This document shows positions 12,128 to 22,630 of a stretch of 64,000 bases of DNA, in pieces (the first letter of the stretch is position 1; the number at the start of each line of letters is the position of its first letter). The position numbers and the translations under genes were made by a program. The notes under the pieces are model-generated. The model did no database searches, had not been told where the DNA came from, and was given only the letters and a program-made list of their open reading frames with translations. This stretch comes from Symbiodinium natans. Taxonomy: Eukaryota > Sar > Dinophyceae > Suessiales > Symbiodiniaceae. The stretch covers positions 1-64,000 of the forward strand of contig CAJNDS010000455.1 in assembly GCA_905221605.1 (NCBI GenBank), written 5' to 3'.

Positions 12128-12657
12128 ATCCTCAACCTCACGACTTCTCTAAGTAGAAGCCGCAACCCCTAGTCTTATGCTTTCCGCAGCTGTGACCGAA
12201 GTGACCGAAAGAATGACAAACTCCGCCATGGAACCCTGAAGGGATTTTCACAGGGGCTATACCGTACTCTGACCCGCGCATTCAGCCTAAGGCCCAAGTC
12301 CCAAATTCTCCTCGCTAGATCCCCAAAGCTAGGTCATATGTGTCCTGCGTTGAGCAGTGGGACACCCACTCAGGTATTGGAATTTCAGTGAAGGGCTTCG
12401 CTACCCAAAGTGCGGGCTGCTAGCCTGAAACCTTTGTACGTCTAACCTGCCCAAGCGCTCAACCTACGGCCTTGCCACATAAAGCTCTGGGCAGTAAAGC
12501 ACAAGGATGCTACAGCAGATTTCTTGTCCTATTCCCATCCGCAGGTTGCGAAAACGGACATGCAAAGCGAGCCCGCTCATACTAATGTTCGGAAAAACAA
12601 GCCCCCACAGTTCTCTTTATGAACCTCTCGAGTTCCATACAAGGTTGAGACCACGGC

Positions 12658-12870
12658 ATGCCTGATGGCGGACTCCACGTAAGGAGATGCCTTTGTGGGC
12701 ACCTTCGCAGATTTCGACAACTGAAGGCGAAATTTAAAGCAGTTCTAGAATGTTATCAGTTCTTAGTTGAGTTGGGTTTCTGGGATGCCTCGATGGATCG
12801 GGCTAGGGAATCGGAAGGGCCTGGAGCAATCAAAACAGGATTGCAGACTTCTGCTGCGGGACTCGTTTAG
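12658..12870 (+). CDS. 70-codon ATG open frame, unknown protein
   Basis: The frame starts MPDGGLHVRRCLCGHLRRF and continues with an amphipathic stretch (around KAKFKAVLECYQFLVELGFW) to TAG. A TGA lies four codons upstream in frame, so either the ATG is the true start or an acceptor lies just before it. The composition is well mixed. It lies 0.5 kb downstream of the preceding candidate on the same strand and could be its 3' exon or a separate small gene. The minus strand is also open here. No family is recognised. Confidence 0.3.
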   Translation: MPDGGLHVRRCLCGHLRRFRQLKAKFKAVLECYQFLVELGFWDASMDRARESEGPGAIKTGLQTSAAGLV

Positions 12871-13763
12871 CATGCAGAAGGGTGGCTTTTGGCATACACT
12901 AATCCAAGTAGGGCACACCCTTGTGTAGGGAATCTTCAACAGCAATGAAAACCAGAATAGAATGCATTGGAGCAAGTTCTTTCCCAGGCTTTACGAATGA
13001 CAGCCCGATAGCCTTGTTGCAAGTTCACTGGTTTCAACATCTCGTGGTTAGAAGCTCAGCGTCTGCGACTGCTGTACTGTGCTTTTCGTGATTGGATGCG
13101 TTTGGGGCCGGTTGGGGCGTTGTACTTTGTTACTTTGTTCACCTGTGGGCTATTTTATCCGAAGGATGGGAAGTTCAGCCAACGGCCAAGGTCCAAGGAG
13201 TTGAAGGGGATGGACAGACAGGCAACAAACGGCGCGCCGCTTGCTGTATAAAGTAGAGTGATGCAGCGGTGATGATTTTACGATAGGGGAACATTGCGTG
13301 GGGGTGGGGGACTTCGTGCTGCTTGAGAAGAAAATATTTCTACAGACCAACTGATAGCAACTGTATGTCATAAACCGCTGTTCCTCATGGAGCCCTCAGA
13401 AGATCACACTACAGCTCAGTCGTTTGAATCATGCTTCCTCAAAGAAACCTGAAGACCATCATGCTATTGCTCCTTCATTTGAAAGATGCTGAGGTCGATG
13501 CCGGCTTGTTAAGCATTCGGTAAAACCTGGGCAAGACAAATTGTAAGTCATACTGCACATGTCGTGCATCCATTAAACAGGCCTGATGCTGTTACACCGC
13601 AAAGGTCTTTGCAACCCTCTCTTGCTTTCAAGCTCCAAGCCCCCATTCCAAGCCCTAGACCTCCGCAACTTACAGCCCCCAAGCCGTGGAGGGAGTGGGA
13701 ATCTCGGACTGCAGCACAGCAACAGTATCTAAATTTCAAGATTGCCATGTGACAGCCCTAAAC

Positions 13764-13847
13764 GGGTGGAGTTTTTTTTTGGGTCTTTTTTTTTTTTTGT
13801 TTTTTTTTTTTTTTGGTCGATTTTCTTGGTTTTCTCTAGGAAAAACC
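13764..13847 (+). repeat. left terminal inverted repeat
   Basis: It starts GGGTGGAG and contains T-runs of 10 to 17 bases interrupted by GGGTC and G, then GGTCGATTTTCTTGG. It pairs with 17359-17457. Confidence 0.75.
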
Positions 13848-14038
13848 CTACTTTCCTTACATTTTGGACGGATTTTCTGTCATTTCCCTTAGGTTTTCGT
13901 TGGTTTTTCATAGGGAAAAACCTATTTTTTACATTTTGGACGGATTTCCTGTAATTCCCTTAGGTTTTCCTTGGTTTTTCCTCGGGGGAAAACCCTATTT
14001 TCCTTACATTTTGGACAGATATCCTGTCATTTCCTTCG
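13821..14038 (+). repeat. three sub-terminal repeats of about 72 bp
   Basis: Copies start at 13821, 13894 and 13965. Each has a TTTTCnTTGG opening, a near-palindrome of the form GGTTTTTC...GAAAAACC, and the tail ACATTTTGGAC(G/A)GAT. The spacing is 73, 71 and 74 bp. The last runs straight into the first array unit. Confidence 0.85.
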
Positions 14039-17000
14039 TTTCTTGGGCTTTGAAGCACGCTTGGTACGGCTTAAAAGAAGCTGGGGGGTTTGGAGGGGGG
14101 GCGCAGCCCCCCCACTTGCAAACACCTCTTGGGCTTTGAAGCACGCTCTGCACGGCTTCAAAAAAAAAAGAGCGGGGGGGGCGCAGCCCCCCCATTTGCA
14201 AACACAATGCACACACGATGTTTTTCAATTAGTTTCTTGGGCTTTGAAGCACGCTTGGTACAGCTTAAAAGAAGCGGGGGGGTTGGGGACGCTGTGCCCC
14301 CCATTTGCAAACACCCTGCTCACATGATGGGTTTCAACTACTTTCTTGCGCTTTGGCTGAAAGAAAGCGGGGGGGTTGGGGGGGGCGCAGCCCCCCCCAT
14401 TTGCAATGCTCACACGATGTTTTTCAACTAGTTTCTTGGGCTTTGAAGCACGCTTGGTACGGCTTAAAAGAAGCGGGGGGGGTTGGGGGAGGGGCGCAGC
14501 CCCCCCCCCATTTGCAAACACCCTGCTCACATGATGGGTGTCAACAAGTTTCTTGGGCTTTGAAGCGCGCTCTGCACGGCTTAAAAAAAAGCGGGGGGGT
14601 TGGGGGGGGCGCAGCCCCCCCCATTTGCAAACACAATGCTCACACGATGTTTTTTCAACTAGTTTCTTGGGCTTTGAAGCACGCTTGGTACAGCTTGAAA
14701 GAAGCGGGGTTCTGCAAACACCCTGCTCACATGATGGGTTTCAACCAGTTTCTTGGGCTTCGGCTGAAAAAAAAGCGGGGGGGTTGGGGGGGGCGCAACC
14801 CCCCCCATTTGCAAACACAATGCTCACACGATGTTTTTCAACTAGTTTCTTGGGCTTTGAACGGCTTAAAAAAAGCGGGGGGGGTTGGGGGGTCTGCGCC
14901 CCCCCATTTGCAAACACCCTGCTCACATGATGGGTGTCAACAAGTTTCTTGGGCTTTGAAGCGCGCTCTGCACGGCTTAAAAAAAGCGGGGGGGGTTGGG
15001 GGGGGCGCAGCCCCCCCCATTTGCAAACACAATGCTCACAGGATGTTTTTCAACCAGTTTCTTGGTCTTTGAAGCACGCTTGGTACGGCTTAAAAGAAGC
15101 GGGGGGGTTGGGGGGGGGGCGCAGCCCCCCCCATTTGCAAACACCATGCTCACATGATGGGTGTCAACAAGTTTCTTGGGCTTTGAAGCACGCTCTGCAC
15201 GGCTTAAAAAAAACCGGGGGGTTGGGGGGGGCGCAGCCCCCCCCATTTGCAAACACAATGCTCACACGAGTTTTTTTCAAACTTTTTCTTGGGCTTTGAA
15301 GCACGCTTTGGTACGGCTTAAAAGAAGCGGGGGGGTTTGGGGGGGTTGGGGGGGGCGCAGCCCCCCCCATTTGCAAACACAATGCTCACATGATGGGTTC
15401 AACAAGTTCTTGGGCTTTGAAGCGCGCGCTCTGCACGGCTTAAAAAAAAAGAAAAGGGCGGGGGGGTTGGGGGGGGGCGCAGCCCCCCCATTTGCAACAA
15501 CAATGCTCACACGATGCTTTTCACACTATTTTCTTGGGCTTTGAAGCACGCTTGGTACGGCTTAAAAAGCTGGGGGGGGGTTTGGGGGGAGGGGGGGGGG
15601 CGCAGCCCCCCCACTTGCAAACACCTCTTGGGCTTTGAAGCGCGCTCTGCACGGCTTAAAAAAAAGAAAAAGCGGGGGGGTTGGGGGGGGCGCAGCCCCC
15701 CCCATTTGCAAACACAATGCTCACACGATGCTTTTCAACTAGTTTCTTGGGCTTTGAAGCACGCTTGGTACAGCTTGAAAGAAGCGGGGTTCTGCAAACA
15801 CCCTGCTCACATGATGGGTTTCAACCAGTTTCTTGGGCTTCGGCTGAAAAAAAGCGGGGGCGCAGCCCCCCCCATTTGCAAACACAATGCTCACACGATG
15901 TTTTTCAACTAGTTTCTTGGGCTTTGAACGGCTTAAAAAAAGCGGGGGGGGTTGGGGGGTCTGCGCCCCCCATTTGCAAACACCCTGCTCACATGATGGG
16001 TGTCAACAAGTTTCTTGGGCTTTGAAGCGCGCTCTGCACGGCTTAAAAAAAGCGGGGGGTTGGGGGGGGCGCAGCCCCCCCCATTTGCAACACATGCTCA
16101 CGATGTTTTTTCAACTAGTTTCTTGGGTTTTGAAGCACGCTTGGTACGGCTTAAAAGAAGCGGGGGGGGTTGGGGGGGGGGCAGCCCCCCCCCATTTGCA
16201 AACACATGCTCACATGATGGGTGTCAACAAGTTTCTTGGGCTTTGAAGCACGCTCTGCACGGCTTAAAAAAAGCGGGGGGGTTGGGGGTCCCCCATTTGC
16301 AAACACAATGCTCACACGATGTTTTTCAACTATTTCTTGGGCTTTGAAGCACGCTTGGTACGGCTTAAAAGAAGCGGGGGGGGTTGGGGGGGTTGGGGGG
16401 GGGTTGGGGGGGGGTTGGGGGGGGCGCAGCCCCCCCCCATTTGCAAACACAATGCTCACACGATGCTTTTCAACTAGTTTCTTGGGCTTTGAAGCACGCT
16501 TGGTACAGCTTGAAAGAAGCGGGGTTCTGCAAACACCCTGCTCACATGATGGGTTTCAACCAGTTTCTTGGGCTTCGGCTGAAAAAAAGCGGGGGGGTTG
16601 GGGGGGGCGCAGCCCCCCCCATTTGCAAACACAATGCTCACACGATGTTTTTCAACTAGTTTCTTGGGCTTTGAACGGCTTAAAAAAGCGGGGGGGGTTG
16701 GGGGGTCTGCGCCCCCCATTTGCAAACACCCTGCTCACATGATGGGTGTCAACAAGTTTCTTGGGCTTTGAAGCGCGCTCTGCACGGCTTAAAAAAAAAG
16801 AAAAAGCGGGGGGGTTGGGGGGGGCGCAGCCCCCCCCATTTGCAAACACAATGCTCACACGATGCTTTTCAACTTGTTTCTTGGGCTTTGAAGCACGCTT
16901 GGTACAGCTTGAAAGAAGCGGGGTTCTGCAAACACCCTGCTCACATGATGCGTTTCAACCAGTTTCTTGGGCATCGGCTGAAAAAAAGCGGGGGGTTGGG

Positions 17001-17079
17001 GGGGGCGCAGCCCCCCCCATTTGCAAACACAATGCTCACACGATGTTTTTCAACTAGTTTCTTGGGCTTCGAAGCACGC
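14039..17079 (+). repeat. array of about 30 units with G-run and G/C hairpin
   Basis: Units open with TTTCTTGGGCTT and most then have TGAAGC(A/G)CGC, a CGGCTTAAAA block, AAGC and a run of 6-9 G. These are followed by TTGGGGGG, GCGCAG, 6-9 C, ATTTGCAAACAC and a spacer with TGCTCACA and a TCAAC end. Unit starts include 14039, 14127, 14233, 14342, 14432, 14549, 14663, 14759, 14846, 14945, 15058, 15172, 15743, 15839, 15913, 16011, 16119, 16232, 16333, 16478, 16564, 16660, 16757, 16877, 16973 and 17058. Five variants recur in a fixed order. The long frames seen here on both strands are by-products of the repeat and are not called as genes. Confidence 0.95.
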
Positions 17080-17250
17080 TTCCTTTCTTCCTTCCTTGCT
17101 TCCTTCCTTTCTTCCTTCCTTTCTTCCTTCCTTGCTTCCTTCCTTTCTTCCTTCCCTCCTTTCTTCCTTCCTTCCTTCCTTCCTTCCTTGTTTTCTTCCT
17201 TTCTTTCATCCTTCCTTCCTTCCTTCCTTTCTTTCCTTCTTTCCTTCTAA
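17077..17250 (+). repeat. CTTC-type pyrimidine tract
   Basis: Imperfect CTTCC/CTTT repeats run for about 170 bp, entirely pyrimidine except for scattered single G and A. The tract begins inside a truncated array unit, exactly where GAAGCACGCTT should continue. Confidence 0.95.
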
Positions 17251-17297
17251 AACCTACCAGAAATAACGCTTTCCTATGAAACCACAGAGAAATTACT

Positions 17298-17315
17298 GTT
17301 TTTCGTACGAAAAAC
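17298..17315. repeat. perfect 18-bp palindrome
   Basis: The sequence GTTTTTCGTACGAAAAAC is its own reverse complement. It corresponds to the GGTTTTTC...GAAAAACC palindromes of the left sub-terminal repeats. A second, imperfect palindrome lies at 17359-17377. Confidence 0.95.
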
Positions 17316-17358
17316 CACGAAAATGCATCAAATCCTTTAAAAATATGGAGGGAATGGT

Positions 17359-17457
17359 GGTTTTCTTAGGAAAAACCAAGGAAAATCGACCAAAAAAAAA
17401 AAAAAGGCCCAAAAAAAAAAAAAAAAAAAAGACCCAAAAAAAATAGGCCCTCCACCC
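17359..17457 (-). repeat. right terminal inverted repeat
   Basis: It is the reverse complement of the left end: GGGTGGAG, then T-runs broken by GGGTC and GGGCC, then GGTCGATTTTCCTTGG. It carries an extra GGCCTA after the first eight bases. Confidence 0.75.
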
Positions 17458-17614
17458 TAAACCCTCAACACCTTCTGAAACCGATACTTCTAGTCGCCAA
17501 AGCTGCTACAGGCTGCGCATGCCAGAGCAGAACTAGCAGCTTGTCACATTCGAACTTGGCTTCTCCCTATTTTCCAAGCAGCCTTTGTGCCTGTGGACAA
17601 CAGACAGAAGCAAA

Positions 17615-18422
17615 CTACAGATGTTGCAAGGTTTGCTTTGGGTAACCTTCTAAATAGATTCTAGTAGCTCTCGAGGAACACTTGGGGCCTAAGCCTCTTG
17701 CCATCCAACTGCACAGTGCGTGAAGTATTGGCTCTTTCCACCCACTGCAGCCCCTTACAACCAAACCTCGGACGCAGCGGTCAAAGTCACCAAGCACCCT
17801 GCGCAGGGATGCCACGAATGGCCGCAAACTGGGGAACAATCGCAGCAACCACCTGCTTGAGCATGACGTCCTGCGTTGCGGTGGGTCTTTCCTATGTTGC
17901 GCAGGTCATATGATACAAGTTGGATTGTGGTTGCCACTAGTTGCCACATATAAGCCCAACTCTTGAGAAACCTCCACCACTCGTTCCTTCAGCGAAGTCA
18001 GCGCTGGGCTAAGGCCATCAGCAGCATCAGCCAGCAAAGCCTGATACACCCAGCCGGGAAATACGGTCCTACTTGTTCAAACAGCGTGTAGCCCCAATGA
18101 ACGCCGTTGGACAATTAAGTCGTCGAAGGCCATCCTTTGACATAACTCCGCCAAGTACACGCCGGCCACAGCAGGGTTTGCATACGGTCAAACTCAAGCA
18201 TGACGTGAGACTCCCGAAGGCCCCTACAACACCGTGAAACCATGCCTGCGTGTTGTATAAGGACGATACCTTTGATCGTAGTTTGAAGGGATCCCCTCTG
18301 CTTCCGATTCCGGAATCCCCCAGCTCTTTCTGCAGGGAATAATCAGAGGCCGCGAAGCGGCCACTCTGCGACATAAGCAGACATGTATGGCTGCTCCATG
18401 TCGGAAAGGACGCCTCTCCCAA
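17615..18422 (-). CDS. minus-strand candidate exon group, unknown protein
   Basis: Several protein-like frames follow one another on the minus strand. A TTCCCTGCAG acceptor is followed by an exon ending CAAAG/GTATCG (around KELGDSGIGSRGDPF). A frame over about 18080-18176 reads around VYLAELCQRMAFDDLIVQRR. A frame over 17906-18068 reads around GWVYQALLADAADGLSPAL and SLKERVVEVSQELGLYV. A further frame near 17820-17880 reads around DVMLKQVVAAIVPQFAAI. The middle two share one frame, separated by a single TGA at 18077-18079. The junctions are not all resolved, so this may be an intron-rich gene or a decayed copy with frameshifts. It lies just outside the inverted-repeat element. No domain is recognised. 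Confidence 0.35.
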
Positions 18423-18710
18423 TTTAGTGTAGCTCAGACTGTCATGAGGTCACGGGGTTTCAGGGAATTCGTGGTTGACCTTCACAATGGGGCTTGTGCT
18501 AGGAAGTATCCCATCCCGTTGGGTCTGTTGGTGGCTTAACCTGCTCTATGGACATGATCTTCGCCAACATCTCCTCACCCCCACCTCTAACTCCTATTCA
18601 AAGCATACACAAGCATACCCTACATCCGCAAGTTTCAGTCTTCAACGCTGTGAATGAGAAAAGCATCTTGTAGCCTGAGCCCGAAAAATCTGCCAGCAAC
18701 AGGCTAGGCC

Positions 18711-18947
18711 TTGCTCAAAGTTTCCCTCAACCCTGAGCCCATTTCCAACACAGGGATTGGTGTTCAACCGTGTTTCAACGCCGAAAGGCAGCAAAAGAAC
18801 GATGTCAAACAGCCAGAACTCCGCCAGACACCCAGGACACCCCCTGAGGCCAGGGCGCTGGCCAGCCTTGATCGGGGCTTTGGGCGGCTTTTGATTGAGC
18901 AAGTGCCTGCTATAGCCTGTTTGGCTTCAGTGGTTTTGGAAGCCTAG
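18711..18947 (+). CDS. 78-codon open frame, unknown
   Basis: The frame is open from a TTG-type start to TAG. Its hydrophilic middle (around NAERQQKNDVKQPELRQT) is followed by a hydrophobic tail ending VPAIACLASVVLEA. No ATG or clear acceptor marks its start. The opposite strand is open over much of the same interval. It is included as a possible exon only. Confidence 0.2.
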   Translation: MLKVSLNPEPISNTGIGVQPCFNAERQQKNDVKQPELRQTPRTPPEARALASLDRGFGRLLIEQVPAIACLASVVLEA

Positions 18948-19091
18948 ACTCGAGCCAGGAGATTTAGTGCTGGCCCTGGGTCTCTGGCACCTGGTGCTTG
19001 ATGGTCTACCTAGCCAGCCCCTAGAACCTATATAGGTCTTCTTCATTGCACATTTCCCCGTATCTGGCGGCATATACAGCAAGTTTGAAGT

Positions 19092-19246
19092 CGATGAGTA
19101 AGCCTTGCAACATAAACGCACAAATCTACAACATCCCTGCGCAGCACTCCATGTTCATGCTGGATGATGTGCAAGTGCTGCAGAGTAATGAACCCCTCAG
19201 CAACAATACCAATGCGAATCCAAGCCCAGAATCATCGTGTGCATGA
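19092..19246 (+). CDS. possible terminal exon, unknown protein
   Basis: A GGCATATACAG acceptor-like site precedes a frame with an ATG at 19097 and a stop TGA at 19244-19246. The peptide runs MSKPCNINAQIYNI and then is Asp/Gln/Asn/Ser-rich with an Asn-Pro-Ser C-terminus. The frame is open upstream to 19046. It is about 50 residues long and not recognised. It is too short to exceed chance by length. Confidence 0.25.
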
Positions 19247-19502
19247 AGGCCAAGATGCAGGATCACTGAAAGCCATTGTCTAAATGAGTCTAAATCTAGG
19301 TTGCCTCACATATTGAGGACTTGCCCTTGAAACCGAGCAGGCTGGATTTTGATAAAACAACGCACATTGCAAACCCTGCCGTGCTGCAAGCAACATTCGG
19401 AACCCCAAACCATTTATGGTTCCACCAGTGTTCCACCAAAAGCTGGAACTCGATCCTATTGAAACATGAAGCCTACGCACTTTACGTAACTACGTAGCAC
19501 AC

Positions 19503-19912
19503 GTGCAGTCCAGCCCATTCAGGGTCCACGCTCCATTGGCTTGCGGCCGTCAGCACTCGCTGGCAGCCTGCGACGGGAGAGCTTCAGTATTTCTACTCGG
19601 TGTAGGGGTTATCTTCGTCTTAATCGGTGGTGTCGGGAGGCTGGCAGGCCTCATCCAGAACCGCGTTCGGCTTCCAGAACCCCTGCAAACTGCACGCAAA
19701 GTGCCTGGCTCTAGATGCCGAATTCCCTGACACACTCGCCCGCATCGTCCCTGACCCGAAACAGAGCCGGAACTGATGCCGACTCCCTGATTGACCGACA
19801 CAAACCCACACTGCCTGTCCCCGACCCGGAACAGCAGTGGCTGACAGCTGGCTTCCCCGAACACAAAGCAAACTGCCCCATTGTGCCGTGTCAAACAACA
19901 GATCGCTTTTGA
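19503..19912 (+). CDS. two overlapping open frames, one with a membrane-like segment
   Basis: The first frame (19503-19730) contains a hydrophobic stretch (around VFLLGVGVIFVLIGGVGRL) of membrane-helix length. The second (19715-19912) starts with ATG, is Pro/Asp/Arg-rich and ends TGA. They overlap in different frames, so a splice would be needed to use both. The minus strand across 19620-19949 is open for 109 codons with an ATG, so the strand is undecided. A loose internal repeat with CCTGACCCG and CCCGACCCG words is present. No family is recognised. Confidence 0.2.
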
Positions 19913-20410
19913 CTGAGATGCCATGGGGGCGGGGTCTGGTCAGCTGCATTTATCTCTCACCACCGGGAACGACACCGGAATGTAATTACTAATGATTGCT
20001 GGTGCGCAAGTGTTTCTCAAAGTGCATTGGCAAGCTTCTATCGTGAACCACATCAACTCCAAACCTAAACCTGTAGCGGCAGCCCAAGTTTCTAGGAGAC
20101 AGTAGCGCCTGTCAAGAAAGAGCTTTGCCACCGTTCCAGGAACTGGGCTAACCTTGTTGGCCGATGGGTGTGACTCTCATTCCCTTATCCGCAACAGATG
20201 TCATATACTGTCATATTCTTGCAACGGAAATCGCTTCGCTAGGAAATCTGCCATACGTGAGGCACGTGCCTCCGGAAAGGATCTGTAGGACTAAGGGATC
20301 TACGATTTGAAATCGGATCATCCGGAGGCCGGTTCATCTCACCCCAAAAGCCTGGCCTAAACCCCGAAACCCAAAACGTCGGATGTATCTTGCAGCAATA
20401 ACGACGGGGT

Positions 20411-20938
20411 CTACGAAGCAGCAAGCTTGTATAAAACTGGTGTGCAGCCAAAAAGCCCCTGCAGGCACAACAGAAGGCAAAGGAGCTGCAAATTGGAGCG
20501 TGCTTCGGGCAGTGTGGCTCCTACTGATAGTCCTAAATGAGAAACCGTAAGGCCATAGGATTTGTTGAAGCTTTTGAGGGCACGCGGCATGATCCGCCGA
20601 CCCTGCGTGTTGGATGGTTGTGGGGGAGGGAACCCACCCCCCAAAACCTCAAAACGCGGGGGCCCCCCACCCCCCACACCCCGAACCCACACCTTTACCC
20701 CCCCACTCAACCCCCTACCCCGCCCGTGTAAAGCAGCCGGGCACTGTTTAGAACCCCCACCCCCAACCGAGCCCACTTTCAAGCTACGACGACAGGAAGA
20801 TTGCAGAAAGGGTTTTGCAGGTTTAGGGCTTCGGGTCGGGGGATTTGGGCTTTGGGGTGAGAGCTTAGAGCCTCTTGGGTCGGCGGCCTGAGCCGGAGGC
20901 TCATTTGGAGTGTATAGGGTGTGGTTTGGCGGCATCAC
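20411..20938 (-). CDS. 175-codon ATG open frame, Gly/Pro-rich, unknown
   Basis: This is the longest non-repetitive frame in the window that begins with ATG (two in tandem). It starts with a Pro/Ser-rich segment, passes through a Gly-rich middle coded by a G-run region, and ends with a leucine-rich segment (around NLQLLCLLLCLQGLFGC) and a short tail. The G-rich middle lowers stop frequency, so length is weak evidence. A 64-codon ATG frame on the plus strand (20537-20731), ending in a Thr-Pro-rich tail, overlaps it. No domain is recognised. Confidence 0.25.
   Translation of the reverse strand: MMPPNHTLYTPNEPPAQAADPRGSKLSPQSPNPPTRSPKPAKPFLQSSCRRSLKVGSVGGGGSKQCPAALHGRGRGLSGGVKVWVRGVGGGGPPRFEVLGGGFPPPQPSNTQGRRIMPRALKSFNKSYGLTVSHLGLSVGATLPEARSNLQLLCLLLCLQGLFGCTPVLYKLAAS
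20630..20770. repeat. C-rich tract
   Basis: Runs of CCCC and CACCC fill about 140 bp. The minus strand could form G-quadruplexes. Confidence 0.7.
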
Positions 20939-21770
20939 AGGCTAGGGGTTGTACTGCCCTGGGTTCATGGGCTCATAGGCTCATCGCTCTTATACTTGCA
21001 GAACTGAACCCTTGAACCCACAAGCATCTGCACGGCCTGCAATTTTGAGCTGCCCGAAACAACACCAAGCCTACTTTTCTGGTCTTGCCAGTAGGGTGAA
21101 GGGTTCACAAAACAATCCGATGGCTTATACCCTGGACGGCTGTTCAGCCGTCTTCAAAGCTGATTCAAGGGAAGCGGCAGCAAGGTCTTCGCTGACCTGA
21201 AGCTGAGAGTAAAGGGAAAGGGAGTTAGACAAGGGTTCAGAGTGAGCGTGTGATTTCGGACATATTCAAACCGCCTTGAGCCAGAGCAGGATCGCATGGG
21301 TTCTGCCGGTCTTCGGGGCAACCTTTGCGAGCCTAAGCTCTGATTGCATGGCCCATGGTTCGGGATTTGTGGTGGAATCTTCTGGCCCGTGCATTTGTTG
21401 TGATAATGGCCCGAAATCGCTCCGAAAACGCAACTTGACACTGAAGGCCTTGAGGACGTCTGCGGCTGCCCGGGACAGTCGCACAGGTAGCGACGCGGGC
21501 GACCAGGCAGGGGGCCTGGACTGGTGCTGCAGATGAAATAAGTATGCTAGGGCTAGGCGGCTAGGACTGTTCGGCGAAGTGGCGTCCGCGAAATCTTGCA
21601 GCAAGCTTTCCAAACGCAGGCTGGGAGAACCCCAAGGCAAGCGCGGCCTTCTCCTGTCCTGAGCCTTGAAAGAACACTGAGCCTCCGTGACTAAGGCTAC
21701 TGCGAGGCGCCCGCATCCCAGCCACCTTGCGTGGTGAACGTATTGCAGGGTTAGGAGGTTGGGTTCCTGA

Positions 21771-21803
21771 GCAGCTCTAGCAGCCTCTAGCAGCCTCTAG
21801 CAG
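21771..21803 (+). repeat. 10-bp tandem repeat, three copies
   Basis: The unit is GCAGCCTCTA in rotating register (first copy GCAGCTCTAG). Confidence 0.85.
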
Positions 21804-22359
21804 TAAAACAATCCCACAATATCCAACAACTTCAGTTTCATAACTTCAGCTTCGGGATGCCAGGCGAGGAGATCTGAGCATGTGGGGGTCTCGACATGCA
21901 ATGTAGAACTCTGAAAACCCCTCCCCCCCCTTGGGGCTCGACAGCAAAATTGCTCTCAATCGTGAGAGACCCCGGCGCAAAGCCCGACAAATCCCAAACA
22001 CCAAAGTTTCTTGCCTTCTGGGATCCAAGAATCCCTGCCAACGAAAAGCGAATTAAAACAGACCTCTTACAAATACCTTGTGTGGTCTCCAAGGTCCAGC
22101 ACTTCCTGACACTGGTTACCCACTGGTTGGGGTTCCTGTCTATTTGTGGATCCTTCCCTTGACGGGGGGTAGTAACAAGCAAGCTGAACGTTTAACAATC
22201 ATGCTGGTGAACTCTAGCTATGGACTCTGTACTTGCGCTACTGCTCAAAGAGTTTGCGTAACTTGCAGACCCGAACTCTCATCAAGCATGCTCCCCAAAT
22301 CTTACAAGCCTGTACAGCTTGTGAGACCACAGCCTTCGCCCGTCCCAGAGCCATCGGCG

Positions 22360-22585
22360 ATGGCAGCCATGACCTTTCCGTACCTGTGCAGCCTCTCTCT
22401 CGCTCTCTTCTTCTTGCTGGCGGCCCAGGGAAGTTGACCCCTCTCTCTCCTTCTTCTCTTTGCTTTCTTTTGACCTTGGGACGAACCCGCGCCGAGGCAC
22501 GACCCTCTCTCTCCCTCTCTCTCCCTCTCTCTCCCTCTCTCTCCCTCTCTCTCCCTCTCTCTCCCTCTCTCTCCCTCTCTCTCCC

Positions 22586-22630
<45 letters not shown>

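Larger units (their letters stand above)
13764..17457. mobile_element. 3.7-kb foldback-type element with terminal inverted repeats
   Basis: Both ends begin GGGTGGAG when read inward, followed by long T-runs broken by GGGTC, then GGTCGATTTTC, TTGG and GAAAACC. The left end (13764-13847) and the reverse complement of the right end (17359-17457) align throughout, differing mainly in T-run lengths. The 5-bp sequence TAAAC directly abuts both ends (13759-13763 and 17458-17462), as expected of a target-site duplication. Flanking words CCCTAAAC are common in this DNA, so coincidence is possible. No transposase frame is present: the interior is sub-terminal repeats, a long satellite-like array and a CTTC tract. 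It fits a non-autonomous DNA transposon of the foldback kind. I know of no named family to assign it to. Confidence 0.7.

Noticed and set aside
13293-13348. Short stretch reading like a BAH-type GVGDFVLLE segment
   Set aside because: Nine residues only, with stops on either side and no further domain features.
14090-17250. Long open frames up to 255 codons on both strands
   Set aside because: They follow the tandem array and CTTC tract, recur in shifted frames and have repeat-derived translations.
21135-21152. 8-bp hairpin GACGGCTG-TT-CAGCCGTC
   Set aside because: A stem this short is expected several times in 64 kb. No context gives it a role.
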